From contig JAOPXN010000032.1 of assembly GCA_025965155.1 (NCBI GenBank), positions 1 through 49,115 on the forward strand: a stretch of DNA of 49,115 nt. The letters run 5' to 3'. Both the position numbers and the translations under genes were made by a program. Origin of the DNA: Propionibacteriaceae bacterium. GTDB lineage: Bacteria > Actinomycetota > Actinomycetes > Propionibacteriales > Propionibacteriaceae. Within the stretch, counting starts at the first letter, position 1, and every line of letters begins with the position of its first letter. Positions 16,996 to 25,750 of this stretch are shown here, piece by piece. The notes under the pieces are model-generated. The model had not been told where the DNA came from. It made no database searches and saw only the letters and a list, made by a program, of their open reading frames with translations.

Positions 16996-18133
16996 CGACT
17001 CGGCGCCCGAACGGTGAAGGAACCATCTACCAGCGACGGGATGGACGCTGGGAGGGTGCTGCCTATGTGCTGACGCCGAGCGGCGGACGTTCACGGAAGC
17101 GGGTCTACGGCCGAACTCGTTCGGAGGTTTTCGAAAGGCTCGCCGAACTGCAGCAAGGTTCCCGGCGCGGTCTGCCTGTCGCCTCTTCTGAGCTGAGGTT
17201 GGGGCCCTTCCTCGAGGACTGGCTGACGAACGTCGCGCAGGCGAAGGTGCGCCCTTCGACCTACCACGGATACGCGAAGTACCTCCGGTTGTACCTGCTC
17301 CCCGCGCTCGGCAAGAAGCGGTTGACCAGACTCACACCGACCGATGTCCGCACCTTCCTGGCCTCACCGGAGCTGGCCCGCCTCAGCCCAGCAACCCGGC
17401 GTCAGATTCATGCGATCCTCCGCGCTGGGTTGCAGCATGCGCTGCGGGAGGATCTGGTGGCCCGTAACGTCGCCAAGCTGGTCGTGATGCCGGCAGCGCG
17501 GTCACCCGAGATCGTGCCCCTGACCGTCGAGGAGGCCAGGCGCCTTCTGGAGGCCGCCGAGGGTTCCAGGCTGTACGCACTGTGGGCTGTCGCTCTTGCG
17601 GTCGGCCTCCGTCGGGGCGAGGCTCTGGGGCTGCGCTGGTGCGATGTCGACCTGGAGGCGGGGACACTACGGGTCGTGCAGACCCTACAACGCACAGATG
17701 GACGCCTCGATCTCGTGCCGCCGAAATCGGAACGCTCTCGCCGCCGAGTACCGGTCCCAGACGTGGCAGTCACCGCCCTACGCAGGCACCGTGTCCAAGC
17801 AGAGACCGAAGCCGTCGAGCGAGGGGAACCACTCGCCTCTGAATCGCTCGTCTTCACATCCCTGGTCGGTACCCCGCTGGAACCGCGGAACGTCAATCGG
17901 GCGTTCGCCGCCCTGCTCGCGGGAGCCGGACTACGACACGTTCGGCTTCACGACCTTCGCCACACCTTCGCCACACCTGCGCCTCCCTGCTCCTGGCCCA
18001 GGGCGTCGCCCCCCGCGTCGTCATGGAGACACTTGGGCACTCCGCCATCGCGGTCACGATGAACACCTACAGCCACGTGCTCCCGATCATGCAACGGGAC
18101 GCAGCCGACCGCATGAACGACCTGCTCGAATGA
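16992..18133 (+). pseudogene. Tyrosine site-specific integrase, broken by an 11-bp tandem duplication
   Basis: The N-terminus has an AP2-like arm-binding start (RRPNGEGTIYQRRDGRWEGA), then the SAM-like core-binding domain and the catalytic domain with the first Arg in AVGLRRGEALGLRW and the box HDLRHT. Immediately there, CCTTCGCCACA is duplicated (17954-17964 and 17965-17975), which shifts the frame and ends the protein at 18062. Removing one copy restores DLRHTCASLLLAQGVAPRVV, then METLGHSAIAVTMNTYSHVL with the GH motif and catalytic Tyr, ending at TGA 18131-18133. Without correction the last catalytic residues are lost. The gene's end faces the CAU tRNA 3' end 78 bases away, the likely integration target. 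Confidence 0.9.
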
Positions 18134-18211
18134 CCCGGTTGCCGTCAACCGCTGCCGTCAGCCGCCCAGTCCAAGAGACCCGTTGGTAGCAGAACTCCTA
18201 GTCAGAAGGGG

Positions 18212-18285
18212 TGGGGCGGGTGGGGCTCGAACCCACGACCCAGGGATTATGAGTCCCCTGCTCTGACCGGCTGAGCTACCGCCCC
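18212..18285 (-). tRNA. tRNA with CAU anticodon (elongator Met or Ile2)
   Basis: A full cloverleaf of 74 bases without encoded CCA: acceptor GGGGCGG/CCGCCCC, D arm GCTC...GAGC, anticodon stem GGGGA/TCCCT with loop CTCATAA, T arm GTGGG-TTCGAGC-CCCAC, discriminator A. The CAU loop alone does not separate elongator Met from the lysidine-modified Ile2 species; the initiator is excluded by the D and anticodon stems (no GGG/CCC triple). It is the probable attachment target of the neighbouring integrase. Confidence 0.92.
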
Positions 18286-18339
18286 GCGACCATCGCCGTC
18301 GAGTGACGCGATCCTATCCGGACCGGCCGCCCGACAGTG

Positions 18340-18519
18340 CTACCCCCCGGGTGTCTGGGTCGACTTCGCCTGGGTGCCTTCCGGATCGAGCACCCGCTCA
18401 TCGGACTCCGCCAGGATTGCCTCGGCCTGTGCTTCCGGGTCGTCGCTGCCGACCGAGAGTTCCTCGGGCAGCAGGTGCGCCCGCTCGTCAATACGGTCCT
18501 GGTCCGGGTCAGAAGTCAT
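18340..18519 (-). CDS. Small conserved acidic protein, function unknown
   Basis: A 59-residue, acidic, hydrophilic protein: MTSDPDQDRIDERAHLLPEE then LSVGSDDPEAQAEAILAESD and a short tail. I recognise the ERAHLLPEEL...SDDPEAQAEAIL pattern as common in actinobacteria but know no function. It has no membrane segment. The ATG at 18519 is preceded by TAGCGT with six bases between, a -10 hexamer placed for a leaderless transcript, which supports this start. It lies between a tRNA and the SMP-30-like gene. Confidence 0.75.
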   Translation of the reverse strand: MTSDPDQDRIDERAHLLPEELSVGSDDPEAQAEAILAESDERVLDPEGTQAKSTQTPGG

Positions 18520-18554
18520 GCTCCGACGCTACCCGATCTGCTGCCTGCCACCGG

Positions 18555-19538
18555 TCAGGGGACCGGCAGCACCAGCACCTCGTACGGCGGCAGGGCAGGC
18601 CGCTCCTCGAACTTGCTGTCGACCGCAAGCAACCGTCCCCCGGCGATCTTGGCCGTGGTAAGCACCCGGTCCTTCGGGGTGTTCAGTTCCTTGACCAAGG
18701 TGGCGGAGGTCCAGCTGCGGTTGAGCTTGAGAGTGGTCAGCACGCGGGTGAAGTTGCGTACAGCCGTAAGCTCGTGACCCTTCAGCACCAGACCGTCGCC
18801 GCTGGCCAGCTCGGCACCCCGAACCGCCACGCCGGTGACCCGACGGGTTCGCAGGTCGAACCGCCAGAGCCTGCCCGCGTTGCTCTGAACCGTCAGCAGC
18901 GCCTTGCCGTCCGGTGTGGCGACGATCCCGTTGAGGTTGAAGCCGGGCAGGGCCTCGATCTCGGCGGATGCGTCCTTCCACAGCGTGACAGTCCAGCCAT
19001 ATTTGCTGTTGCTCACCCGGAACACCCGGGGAGTGTTGGAGTCGGTGAAGTACGCGGCCCCGTCGGCTCCGACGGTCACGTCGTTGATCATGACGTTGGC
19101 GACGCCCGTGTTCAGCGCCGCGAGCAGGGCGCCGTTCGAGGAGTACACCCATAGGTCGGGTGCGCCGGGATGCACCGTGCTGTTCGGGCCACCGGCGATG
19201 TAGATCCGTCCCAACTTGTCGACGGTGATCCCGCGGGCGGTCCAACGGCCGTCAATCCCCTCGCCGCCAAGCCACTCCTGGGTCGTGGGCTTGTTGATCA
19301 CACCGCGGTGGATCTCTCCCCCGGTGACCTCGCTGACGTAGAACAAACCGCTGCGCTCGTCGACACCGATGCCTTCGAAGGTGGAGCCGGCCGGGTCACC
19401 CGCGAGCTGGTACGACAGTGGCGGGCGCCGCCAGTAGCCACTCGCCATCGGTGCAGTGATAGCCGATCCGGCAATCACCGCTGCGGCGGCGGCGGCGGAT
19501 GCCACCATCCGAGCCGATCTCCTGCGAAAAGCGCTCAT
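18555..19538 (-). CDS. Secreted SMP-30/gluconolactonase-like beta-propeller protein
   Basis: A 327-residue protein with a twin-Arg-containing basic N-terminus and hydrophobic, Ala-rich segment (about residues 11-30), so probably exported. The mature part is a six-bladed propeller of the SMP-30/NHL type: FEGIGVDERSGLFYVSEVTG, RGITVDKLGRIYIAGG, MINDVTVGADGAAYFTDSNT, NGIVATPDGKALLTVQSNAG are successive blades. Members are often mislabelled superoxide dismutase in actinobacterial annotation; nothing here supports that activity. The ATG at 19538 follows GGGAAGTTCGGGAG; the longer frame to 19601 has no signal of its own. Substrate unknown. Confidence 0.82.
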   Translation of the reverse strand: MSAFRRRSARMVASAAAAAAVIAGSAITAPMASGYWRRPPLSYQLAGDPAGSTFEGIGVDERSGLFYVSEVTGGEIHRGVINKPTTQEWLGGEGIDGRWTARGITVDKLGRIYIAGGPNSTVHPGAPDLWVYSSNGALLAALNTGVANVMINDVTVGADGAAYFTDSNTPRVFRVSNSKYGWTVTLWKDASAEIEALPGFNLNGIVATPDGKALLTVQSNAGRLWRFDLRTRRVTGVAVRGAELASGDGLVLKGHELTAVRNFTRVLTTLKLNRSWTSATLVKELNTPKDRVLTTAKIAGGRLLAVDSKFEERPALPPYEVLVLPVP

Positions 19539-19625
19539 CTCCCGAACTTCCCTGCTCAAACCGGACTTGTTACCAGCCGAACCTCCCCGACGCGGCGGCA
19601 CTGGGACGATTCTAGTCCCGTCGCG

Positions 19626-20465
19626 TCATTTCGTCTTGGCTTCGAGGCTGTCGGCCAGCCTGGTTAGCCACTGGGCGACGCCGCCGGGGCCGTCGAGGAT
19701 GAGGTCGGACGCCTGAGTGAGTGCGTCCTCCTCGTGGGAAGCCGAACACACCAGCAGGCCCGCGACCCCCTCGGTACGCAGCTGCTCGACCGCGCGGAAG
19801 GCAGGCAGGTCACCTAGGTCGTCGCCAGCGAAGACCACTTGGCGGGCACCCTTCTCCGCCACGATGTTGCGCAGCGCCTCCCCTTTGTCGATCCCGGGAG
19901 CCCGGATCTCCAGCACGTTCTTGCCCGGCTCGATCAGCAACCCGTACTTAGCCGCGAGCTCGCCCAACGGCTCCGCCAGCCGGTCGAAGGCGGCGGTCGA
20001 GTCACCGAGCTCGCGGGTATGAACACCGATGGCCCGACCCTTGTGCTCGACCCGCACCCCGCTCAGGCCCAGTTCCTCGAAGATGCCGGGCAGCTCCTTC
20101 TCCACCGACGCCATCGACTCCGGCTCGGGCGGGATGGAGAACTGGTCGGTCGCGGCGTCCCATCGCTCGACCCCGTACTGGCCGAGCACCACCATCGACT
20201 CCAGGCCAGGCACGCCGCGGAATCCCCCGAGGGCGACTGCTGTCTCTGCCGGCCGCCCCGTGATCACCACGATCGCTCCGACGGACTTGCCCAGCCGACC
20301 GAGTGCGGCGACTGCCGCGGGATCGGCATAGGCCTGCGCTGGGTCGTCGATAATCGGGGCGAGGGTGCCGTCGAAGTCGACTCCAATGAGCGTGTCCTGC
20401 GGACGTTCAATGATCGCCTGCATAGCGGCGATGCCCGATTCTGAGACAGGCCCGATGGCATTCAT
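19626..20465 (-). CDS. otsB: Trehalose-6-phosphate phosphatase
   Basis: A HAD-superfamily phosphatase of about 279 residues that removes phosphate from trehalose-6-phosphate. Motif 1 is GVDFDGTLAP with the nucleophile Asp30 and Asp32; motif 2 is the VITGRP segment; LGQYGVERW is the T6PP-specific strand; the cap and motif 3/4 appear as LIEPGKNVLEIRAPGIDKGE and FAGDDLGDLPAF. A GTG three codons upstream (20474) is an alternative start. It is divergent from otsA across a 124-base gap, so both steps of OtsAB trehalose synthesis are encoded here, with separate control possible. Confidence 0.93.
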   Translation of the reverse strand: MNAIGPVSESGIAAMQAIIERPQDTLIGVDFDGTLAPIIDDPAQAYADPAAVAALGRLGKSVGAIVVITGRPAETAVALGGFRGVPGLESMVVLGQYGVERWDAATDQFSIPPEPESMASVEKELPGIFEELGLSGVRVEHKGRAIGVHTRELGDSTAAFDRLAEPLGELAAKYGLLIEPGKNVLEIRAPGIDKGEALRNIVAEKGARQVVFAGDDLGDLPAFRAVEQLRTEGVAGLLVCSASHEEDALTQASDLILDGPGGVAQWLTRLADSLEAKTK

Positions 20466-20589
20466 ACTCCGCACTTTCTCAGAGAGTCCTGGCCTTGCAC
20501 CAACCGGCTCCCGCCGGTGGGTCGTCGGTGAGCGTAGGACCCATCCCGCTAGGGTCGGTGTGTATCACCCAACGGAGGCGCCTGATCTT

Positions 20590-22023
20590 ATGAACCCGAA
20601 GCCCCCCAAGGCCAAGACCACGTCCGATACCCCGACCGCATCGTTTGTCGTCGTGGCCAACCGGCTGCCTGTCGACCGGATCGAGAACGAGGACGGCAGC
20701 ACCGACTGGCGGACCTCACCCGGCGGCCTCGTCACTGCGCTTGAGCCTGTGATGCGCAAGAACGAGGGTGCGTGGGTCGGATGGCACGGCGCACCCGACG
20801 AGGTCCTGCAGCCGTTCGAGGACGCGGGAATCCTGCTCGTGCCGGTGCCGCTCTCCGCCGAGGAGGTCGAGGAGTACTACGAAGGGTTCTCCAACGCGAC
20901 CCTGTGGCCGCTGTATCACGACGTGGTTGCGCACCCGGAGTTCCACCGCGAGTGGTGGGACGCCTACGTGAGAGTGAACCAGCGCTTCGCCGACCAGACC
21001 GCGGCCGTCGCCGAACAGGGAGCGGTTGTCTGGGTCCAGGACTACCAGCTGCAGCTGGTCCCGCAGATGCTCCGGGCGCAGCGACCCGACCTCAAGATCG
21101 GGTTCTTCCTGCACATCCCCTTCCCTCCCACGGAGCTGTACCAGCAGCTCCCGTGGCGCAACCAGATACTCGAGGGCCTGCTCGGTGCCGACCTGGTCGG
21201 GTTCCAGCTCCCGGGGGGCGCTCAGAACTTCGTCCGGCTGGTTCGCCAGCGGCTGCATTACCAGACTCATCGCGACCGGATCAACACCCCTGAAGGCCGT
21301 ACCGTGCTGGCACGGGCCTATCCGATCTCCATTGACTCCCAAGGCATGGCGGATCTCGCGACCAGTCCGGCAATCGAGGCACGCGCGGCGGAGATCCGCC
21401 GGGACCTGGGTGACCCGAAGTTCGTCTTTCTCGGCGTTGACCGGCTGGACTACACCAAAGGTCTGCCCGAACGCGTCCAGGCCTTCGGCGAGCTCGTCTC
21501 GGATGGAAGCCTGGACCCGGAGGAGGCCGTGTTCGTCCAGGTCGCCACTCCGTCGCGCGAACGGGTGGACCAGTACCGCATCCTCAGAGACGACATTGAC
21601 CGGCTCGTCGGGCGGATCAACGGCGACATCGGCCGGATCGGTCGACCCCCGATCACCTACCTGCACTCCTCCTACCCCAAGGATGAGATGGCGGCTCTGT
21701 ACCGCGCCGCCGACGTGATGGTGGTGACGCCGCTCCGCGACGGGATGAACCTGGTGGCGAAGGAGTACGTCGCCTGCCGACCGAACGAGGACGGCGCCCT
21801 GGTGCTGAGCGAGTTCGCCGGCGCGGCCAAGGAGCTCCGACAGGCCTACCTGGTGAATCCCTACGACATCGACGGGATGAAAGGCCGGCTGCTGGAGGCG
21901 ATGAACGACTCGCCGCGGTCGAAGACCCGCAGGATGCGGATTCTGCGCCGTCAGGTCTTCGATAACGACATCGACAGGTGGGCGACGCTCTTCCTAGATG
22001 ACCTCGCCTCGCCCACTGCCTAA
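20590..22023 (+). CDS. otsA: Trehalose-6-phosphate synthase (GT20)
   Basis: A 477-residue cytosolic glycosyltransferase joining a nucleotide-activated glucose to glucose-6-phosphate. Visible family blocks: [11 protein letters not shown] at the start, [47 protein letters not shown] with the donor-binding Arg and Lys, and [19 protein letters not shown] with the conserved Asp-Gly and Glu. GGAGG stands eleven bases before the ATG, and TAGGGT about 35 bases upstream is a candidate -10. It is divergent from otsB. Trehalose serves as osmolyte and reserve in actinobacteria. Start upstream in the longer open frame would overlap otsB and is rejected. Confidence 0.95.
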   Translation: MNPKPPKAKTTSDTPTASFVVVANRLPVDRIENEDGSTDWRTSPGGLVTALEPVMRKNEGAWVGWHGAPDEVLQPFEDAGILLVPVPLSAEEVEEYYEGFSNATLWPLYHDVVAHPEFHREWWDAYVRVNQRFADQTAAVAEQGAVVWVQDYQLQLVPQMLRAQRPDLKIGFFLHIPFPPTELYQQLPWRNQILEGLLGADLVGFQLPGGAQNFVRLVRQRLHYQTHRDRINTPEGRTVLARAYPISIDSQGMADLATSPAIEARAAEIRRDLGDPKFVFLGVDRLDYTKGLPERVQAFGELVSDGSLDPEEAVFVQVATPSRERVDQYRILRDDIDRLVGRINGDIGRIGRPPITYLHSSYPKDEMAALYRAADVMVVTPLRDGMNLVAKEYVACRPNEDGALVLSEFAGAAKELRQAYLVNPYDIDGMKGRLLEAMNDSPRSKTRRMRILRRQVFDNDIDRWATLFLDDLASPTA

Positions 22024-22081
22024 GGGTCCACAGCGGCGAGTCCAGCGTAAGCCCTTGTCAGCACTAGGACAACGGTTTAAC

Positions 22082-22205
22082 CCAATCGTTTAGGCACGGC
22101 GCCCGACTTGCCCTAGCGCGACTCCCACACAGCCCAGCGCAGGCGACAGTTCACTTTCTGCCGCGATATTGACAAGCTACTGTGCCATGCGCCACTCTTA
22201 CCGCA
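22082..22205 (+). promoter_or_regulatory. Candidate operator and promoter of the LacI-family gene
   Basis: CCAATCGTTTAGG at 22082-22094 is a CG-centred half-palindromic sequence like LacI-family operators, next to the dyad GGTTTAACC (22075-22083). TTGACA at 22169-22174 followed after 18 bases by CACTCT is a plausible promoter that would start RNA near 22205, upstream of the chosen GTG. All by eye only. Confidence 0.35.
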
Positions 22206-22231
22206 TCACTCCGGATAAAGGATTGGGCACA

Positions 22232-23296
22232 GTGGAACTGCGAGGACGCGCCACCATCAGGGACGTTGCTGAACGTTCCGGTGTCTCCACAACCACGGTG
22301 TCCCACGTCTTGAACGAGGTTCCCGGAAAGCGGATCAGTGAGCAGACCCGCGTCCGGGTCACGCAGGCGGCGGCCGACCTCCACTACCGGCCAAACAAGC
22401 TGGCGCAGGGTCTGCGGACCCAGCGCACCGGCCTGATCGGGTTCCTGTCAGACCATGTCTCGACAACTCCGTTCGCCGGACGAATGATCCTGGGCGCTCA
22501 GGACGCCGCCGCTGAGGCGGCATCCCTGTTGGTGCTACTCAACTCCGGGGGCGACCCCGAGGTGGAAGAGCGGGAGGTGGAAGCGCTCCTCGAGCGCCAG
22601 GTGGACGGGATCGTGTACGCAGCCTTCTATCACCGGGTCGTAACACCACCGCAGGGCCTTCGTCGTGGACCCGCCGTTCTGCTGGATGCGCGGGGCGTCG
22701 ACGGGGAGTTCAGCTCCGTCATCCCGGACGAGGTGGGCGGCAGCCGGGCCGGGGTTGAGCAGCTACTGGCAGCCGGGCATCGTCGTATCGGCTTCGTCAA
22801 CAACCAGGACGACATCCCCGCTCGCACCCTTCGGCTCGCCGGGTACCGGCAGGCGTTGGAGGTCTACGGTGTCCCCTTCGACCATTCCCTCATGGTTGAG
22901 AGGGAGCCTTCGGCACGCGGCGGGTTCGACGGCGCTATGGCCTTGCTGAGCGGCATCGAGATGCCAACCGCCCTGTTCTGCGCGACTGACAGGATGGCCA
23001 TGGGTGCATACCAGGCAGCACAGGAACTGTCGCTCTCGATCCCACGCGATCTGTCGATTGTGGGGTTCGACGACCAAGAACTCGTCGCGGACAGCCTCCG
23101 ACCCGGCCTCACGACGGTCGCGTTGCCGCACTACCAGATGGGGCAATGGGCGGTACGGCAGCTGCTGGAGCAGATCGACGCGCCCGAGAGCCAGCCGACA
23201 CACGCGCTCATCCCATGTCCAGTGGTCCGCCGGGAATCCGTCGGCCCACCATCCCGAGCCGTTCGAGGTTTGGGAGGTGAACCGCAACCAGCCTGA
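22232..23296 (+). CDS. LacI-family transcriptional regulator
   Basis: A 354-residue repressor. The HTH reads ATIRDVAERSGVSTTTVSHV, followed by the hinge YRPNKLAQGLRTQRTGLIGF, then a periplasmic-binding-type effector domain with the ASLLVLLNSGGDPEVEEREV, LLDARGVDGEFSSVIPDE, IGFVNNQDDIPARTLRLAGY and LFCATDRMAMGAYQAA segments. The GTG at 22232 is chosen because AAAGGA lies nine bases before it and the mapped promoter-like sequence would remove the earlier ATG at 22187. It stands directly upstream of a sugar importer and a GH32/68-like gene, which it probably controls in response to a sugar. Confidence 0.9.
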   Translation: MELRGRATIRDVAERSGVSTTTVSHVLNEVPGKRISEQTRVRVTQAAADLHYRPNKLAQGLRTQRTGLIGFLSDHVSTTPFAGRMILGAQDAAAEAASLLVLLNSGGDPEVEEREVEALLERQVDGIVYAAFYHRVVTPPQGLRRGPAVLLDARGVDGEFSSVIPDEVGGSRAGVEQLLAAGHRRIGFVNNQDDIPARTLRLAGYRQALEVYGVPFDHSLMVEREPSARGGFDGAMALLSGIEMPTALFCATDRMAMGAYQAAQELSLSIPRDLSIVGFDDQELVADSLRPGLTTVALPHYQMGQWAVRQLLEQIDAPESQPTHALIPCPVVRRESVGPPSRAVRGLGGEPQPA

Positions 23297-23315
23297 GATC
23301 CACCTAGCAAGAGCG

Positions 23316-23405
23316 GTCCTCGCCGGCTTACGCCGGTGAGGACAACCCTGATCATCTTGAGCAGGCCCGTTGCAGCGGGCTTAGCTCGGTCCGTTGCAGC
23401 GGACC
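23316..23405 (+). promoter_or_regulatory. Cluster of three inverted repeats upstream of the importer genes
   Basis: A 12-bp hairpin (23316-23327 with 23332-23343, one G/A change) follows the regulator gene. Then two copies of CCGTTGCAGCGG occur 24 bases apart, inside GCCCG-TTGCAG-CGGGC (23365-23380) and GGTCCG-TTGCAG-CGGACC (23388-23405). Two equal dyads on nearly the same helix face just before the lipoprotein gene suggest paired repressor sites, although they could also fold in the leader RNA. Confidence 0.6.
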
Positions 23406-23425
23406 TTTCTACCAATGGAGGACTC

Positions 23426-24724
23426 GTGATTTCTCGCACCATCAAGCGCCTCGCAGCGACCATTCTAGTGGCTGCCACGCCGCTAGCTCTGGCCGCCTGC
23501 GCCAAGGGCGGCAGCTCCGCAAGCAGCGACTCAGCCGGTGGCGGCACGCTGACCATGTGGACCCACAACGCCGGCAACAAGAACGAGCTGGCGTCGATCC
23601 AGAAGATCGTCACCGACTTCAACGGCAGCCAGACCAAGTACAAGGTCGACGTTCAGGCCTTCCCCCAGGACTCCTACAACCAGTCGGTCGTCGCCGCGGC
23701 CGCCGCCAAGAAGCTCCCCTGCATCCTGGACATCGACGGCCCCAACGTCCCCAACTGGGCGTGGGCAGGCTACCTCGCTCCACTGGAGGGTATGGACGAC
23801 ACTCTGTCGAAGTTCCTGCCTTCCACCGTGGGCAAGTACCAGGACAAGATCTACTCCTACGGTTACTACGATGTCGCGCTGACCATCGTGTCCCGCAAGT
23901 CGGTGTTGAAGAAGTACGGCGTGCGGATCCCGACCATTGAACAACCGTGGACCGCTGAGGAGTTCGATGCGGCACTGAAGAAGATCCGCGACTCCGGTGA
24001 CTTCGACTATCCGCTTGACATCGCGACCAGCTTCACCGGCGAGTGGTGGCCTTACGCCTACTCCCCGATGCTGCAGAGCTTCGGGGGCGACCTCATCAAC
24101 CGCACCGACTACAAGTCGGCACAGGGCGTGCTGAACGGGCCCGAGGCGCTGAACTGGGCGACCTGGTTCCGCAGCCTGGTCACGGAGAAGTACGTTCCGC
24201 TGAAGTCGGGCGCGGACCCCGCAAAGGACTTCATGAACGGCAAGTCAGCCATGCTCTACAACGGCACCTGGACCGCGGTGGACACCCGGAAGAAGTTTGG
24301 TGACGACGTGGTCTTCCTGCCGCCGGCAGACTTCGGCAAGGGCCCGAAGATCGGAGGCGGCTCCTGGCAGTGGGGAATCTCGCAGAACTGCAGTGACGCC
24401 GCCGGCGCCATGGAGTACATGAAGTTCGCCGCTCAGGACAAGTACGTTGCAGGCGTCGCCGAGGCGACCACCAACATCCCGACAACGGATGCGGCTGCGG
24501 CGCAGGTCAAGGGTTACGAGCCAGGTGGCGAGAACGACGTCTTCCGGGAGTTCACCAAGACGTTCGCGGTGGTTCGGCCGGAGACCCCCGGTTACCCGTT
24601 CATCGCAACGGAGTTCACCAAGACGGCGCAAGACATCCTGAACGGCGCCGACCCGCAGAAGGCACTGGACCAGGCGGTCAAGAACATCGACGCCAACCAG
24701 GAGTCCAACAACTACTTCGAGTGA
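23426..24724 (+). CDS. ABC sugar-oligosaccharide substrate-binding lipoprotein
   Basis: A 432-residue extracellular solute-binding protein of the MalE/family 1 class. A lipoprotein signal ends in LAAC (Cys at about 25), followed by a Gly/Ser linker; LTMWTHNAGNKNELASIQKI is the usual opening strand and helix, and LPCILDIDGPNVPNWAWAGY, EWWPYAYSPMLQSFGGDLIN and FMNGKSAMLYNGTWTAVDT are typical ligand-lobe blocks rich in Trp for sugar stacking. The GTG at 23426 is set by GGAGGA just upstream. Two permease genes and a GH32/68-like gene follow, so fructo-oligosaccharides or sucrose-type sugars are likely; the ligand is inferred only. Confidence 0.92.
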   Translation: MISRTIKRLAATILVAATPLALAACAKGGSSASSDSAGGGTLTMWTHNAGNKNELASIQKIVTDFNGSQTKYKVDVQAFPQDSYNQSVVAAAAAKKLPCILDIDGPNVPNWAWAGYLAPLEGMDDTLSKFLPSTVGKYQDKIYSYGYYDVALTIVSRKSVLKKYGVRIPTIEQPWTAEEFDAALKKIRDSGDFDYPLDIATSFTGEWWPYAYSPMLQSFGGDLINRTDYKSAQGVLNGPEALNWATWFRSLVTEKYVPLKSGADPAKDFMNGKSAMLYNGTWTAVDTRKKFGDDVVFLPPADFGKGPKIGGGSWQWGISQNCSDAAGAMEYMKFAAQDKYVAGVAEATTNIPTTDAAAAQVKGYEPGGENDVFREFTKTFAVVRPETPGYPFIATEFTKTAQDILNGADPQKALDQAVKNIDANQESNNYFE

Positions 24725-24742
24725 ACCCCTGCGGTGCAGACA

Positions 24743-24773
24743 TCCAGGAGGAGCCGCGTCGGCTCCTCCTGGA
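24743..24773 (+). promoter_or_regulatory. Perfect 14-bp intercistronic hairpin
   Basis: TCCAGGAGGAGCCG (24743-24756), loop CGT, CGGCTCCTCCTGGA (24760-24773), 19 bases after the lipoprotein stop and 33 before the permease start. No T-run follows. Such hairpins after binding-protein genes commonly stabilise the upstream mRNA and limit read-through, so the receptor is made in excess over the permeases. Confidence 0.7.
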
Positions 24774-24805
24774 CCCCGCCGGCCGTCCTCTGAAAGGAAG
24801 CCGCT

Positions 24806-25750
24806 GTGAGCTCCACCACCTACAAGCCCCCTGTCACCGCGCAGGTGGCTGAGAAAACCCTCCACAAGCCCAAGAGCGCGGGCCGTAGCCCCGGGACGGT
24901 AGCGCTGCTGATGCTCCTGCCCGCCGGGGTCTTGATGATCACCTTCTTGATCATCCCCATCGGCCTCACGTTCGTGCTGGCGTTCACCAACGCCAGACTG
25001 ATCTCGCCTGAACCAGCCCACTTCATCGGGTTGGACAACTTCAGCCGCCTGTTTGGTAACGACACGTTCTGGAAGTCACTGCGTAATACGGTGATCTTCG
25101 CGGTGGTGATCGTGCCGTTCCAGTCGGCACTCGCGCTGGGTCTCGCTCTGCTGGTCAACGTCAAGATGCGGGGCGTGAACTTCTTCCGTACGGTCTACTT
25201 CCTCCCAGTCGTCACCTCGATGGTGGTGGTGTCGATGCTGTGGCTGTTCCTCTACCAGCCGAACGGACTGATCAACGCCGTGCTCGCCAAGTTCGGCATC
25301 CAAGGCCCCGACTGGCTCGGCAACCCCAGCACTGCCCTGTTCGCCATCATTGTCATGTCGGCCTGGCAGGCTGTGGGTTTCCACATGGTCATCTGGCTCT
25401 CCGGGCTGCAGACCATCCCCGGCGAGCTCTACGAGGCGGCCTCACTCGACGGCGCCTCACCGGTGCAGCAGTTCCTGCACGTGACCTGGCCGGGGCTGCG
25501 ACAGACGTTCATCTTCATCCTGATCACCATCACCATCGCGGCGTTCTCCCTCTTCACCCAGATCAACATCATGACCCAGGGCGGCCCGCTGGACTCCACC
25601 TCCACCGTCGTCTTCCAGGCTGTCCGCACTGGCTTCGCGCAGCAGCAGACGGGATACGCAGCCGCTATCTCGCTTGTGTTCTTCGTCATTGTGCTGGCCG
25701 TGTCTCTGCTTCAGCGCTACCTAACCCGTGAGAAGGAGGCCGGTCGATGA
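24806..25750 (+). CDS. ABC sugar transporter permease (MalF-type)
   Basis: A 314-residue membrane protein of the MalF/UgpA class with six main hydrophobic segments, beginning VALLMLLPAGVLMITFLIIP after a 35-residue hydrophilic start. The EAA loop that contacts the ATPase is YEAASLDGASPVQQFLHVTW. GAAAGGAAG precedes the GTG at 24806. It overlaps the next permease gene by four bases (ATGA) and pairs with it. No ATPase gene is in the cluster; in actinobacteria a shared MsiK-type ATPase encoded elsewhere usually serves such systems. Confidence 0.92.
   Translation: MSSTTYKPPVTAQVAEKTLHKPKSAGRSPGTVALLMLLPAGVLMITFLIIPIGLTFVLAFTNARLISPEPAHFIGLDNFSRLFGNDTFWKSLRNTVIFAVVIVPFQSALALGLALLVNVKMRGVNFFRTVYFLPVVTSMVVVSMLWLFLYQPNGLINAVLAKFGIQGPDWLGNPSTALFAIIVMSAWQAVGFHMVIWLSGLQTIPGELYEAASLDGASPVQQFLHVTWPGLRQTFIFILITITIAAFSLFTQINIMTQGGPLDSTSTVVFQAVRTGFAQQQTGYAAAISLVFFVIVLAVSLLQRYLTREKEAGR

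Noticed and set aside
1-18133. The two integrases as ends of a single element
   Set aside because: They are associated with different tRNAs (Ala fragment versus CAU tRNA), and no shared att core was seen.
18555-19538. Superoxide dismutase
   Set aside because: The name is common for such proteins, but the sequence is a propeller with no SOD metal-binding motif.
20716-21666. 316-residue minus-strand frame over otsA
   Set aside because: Shadow of a confidently identified gene; no domain.
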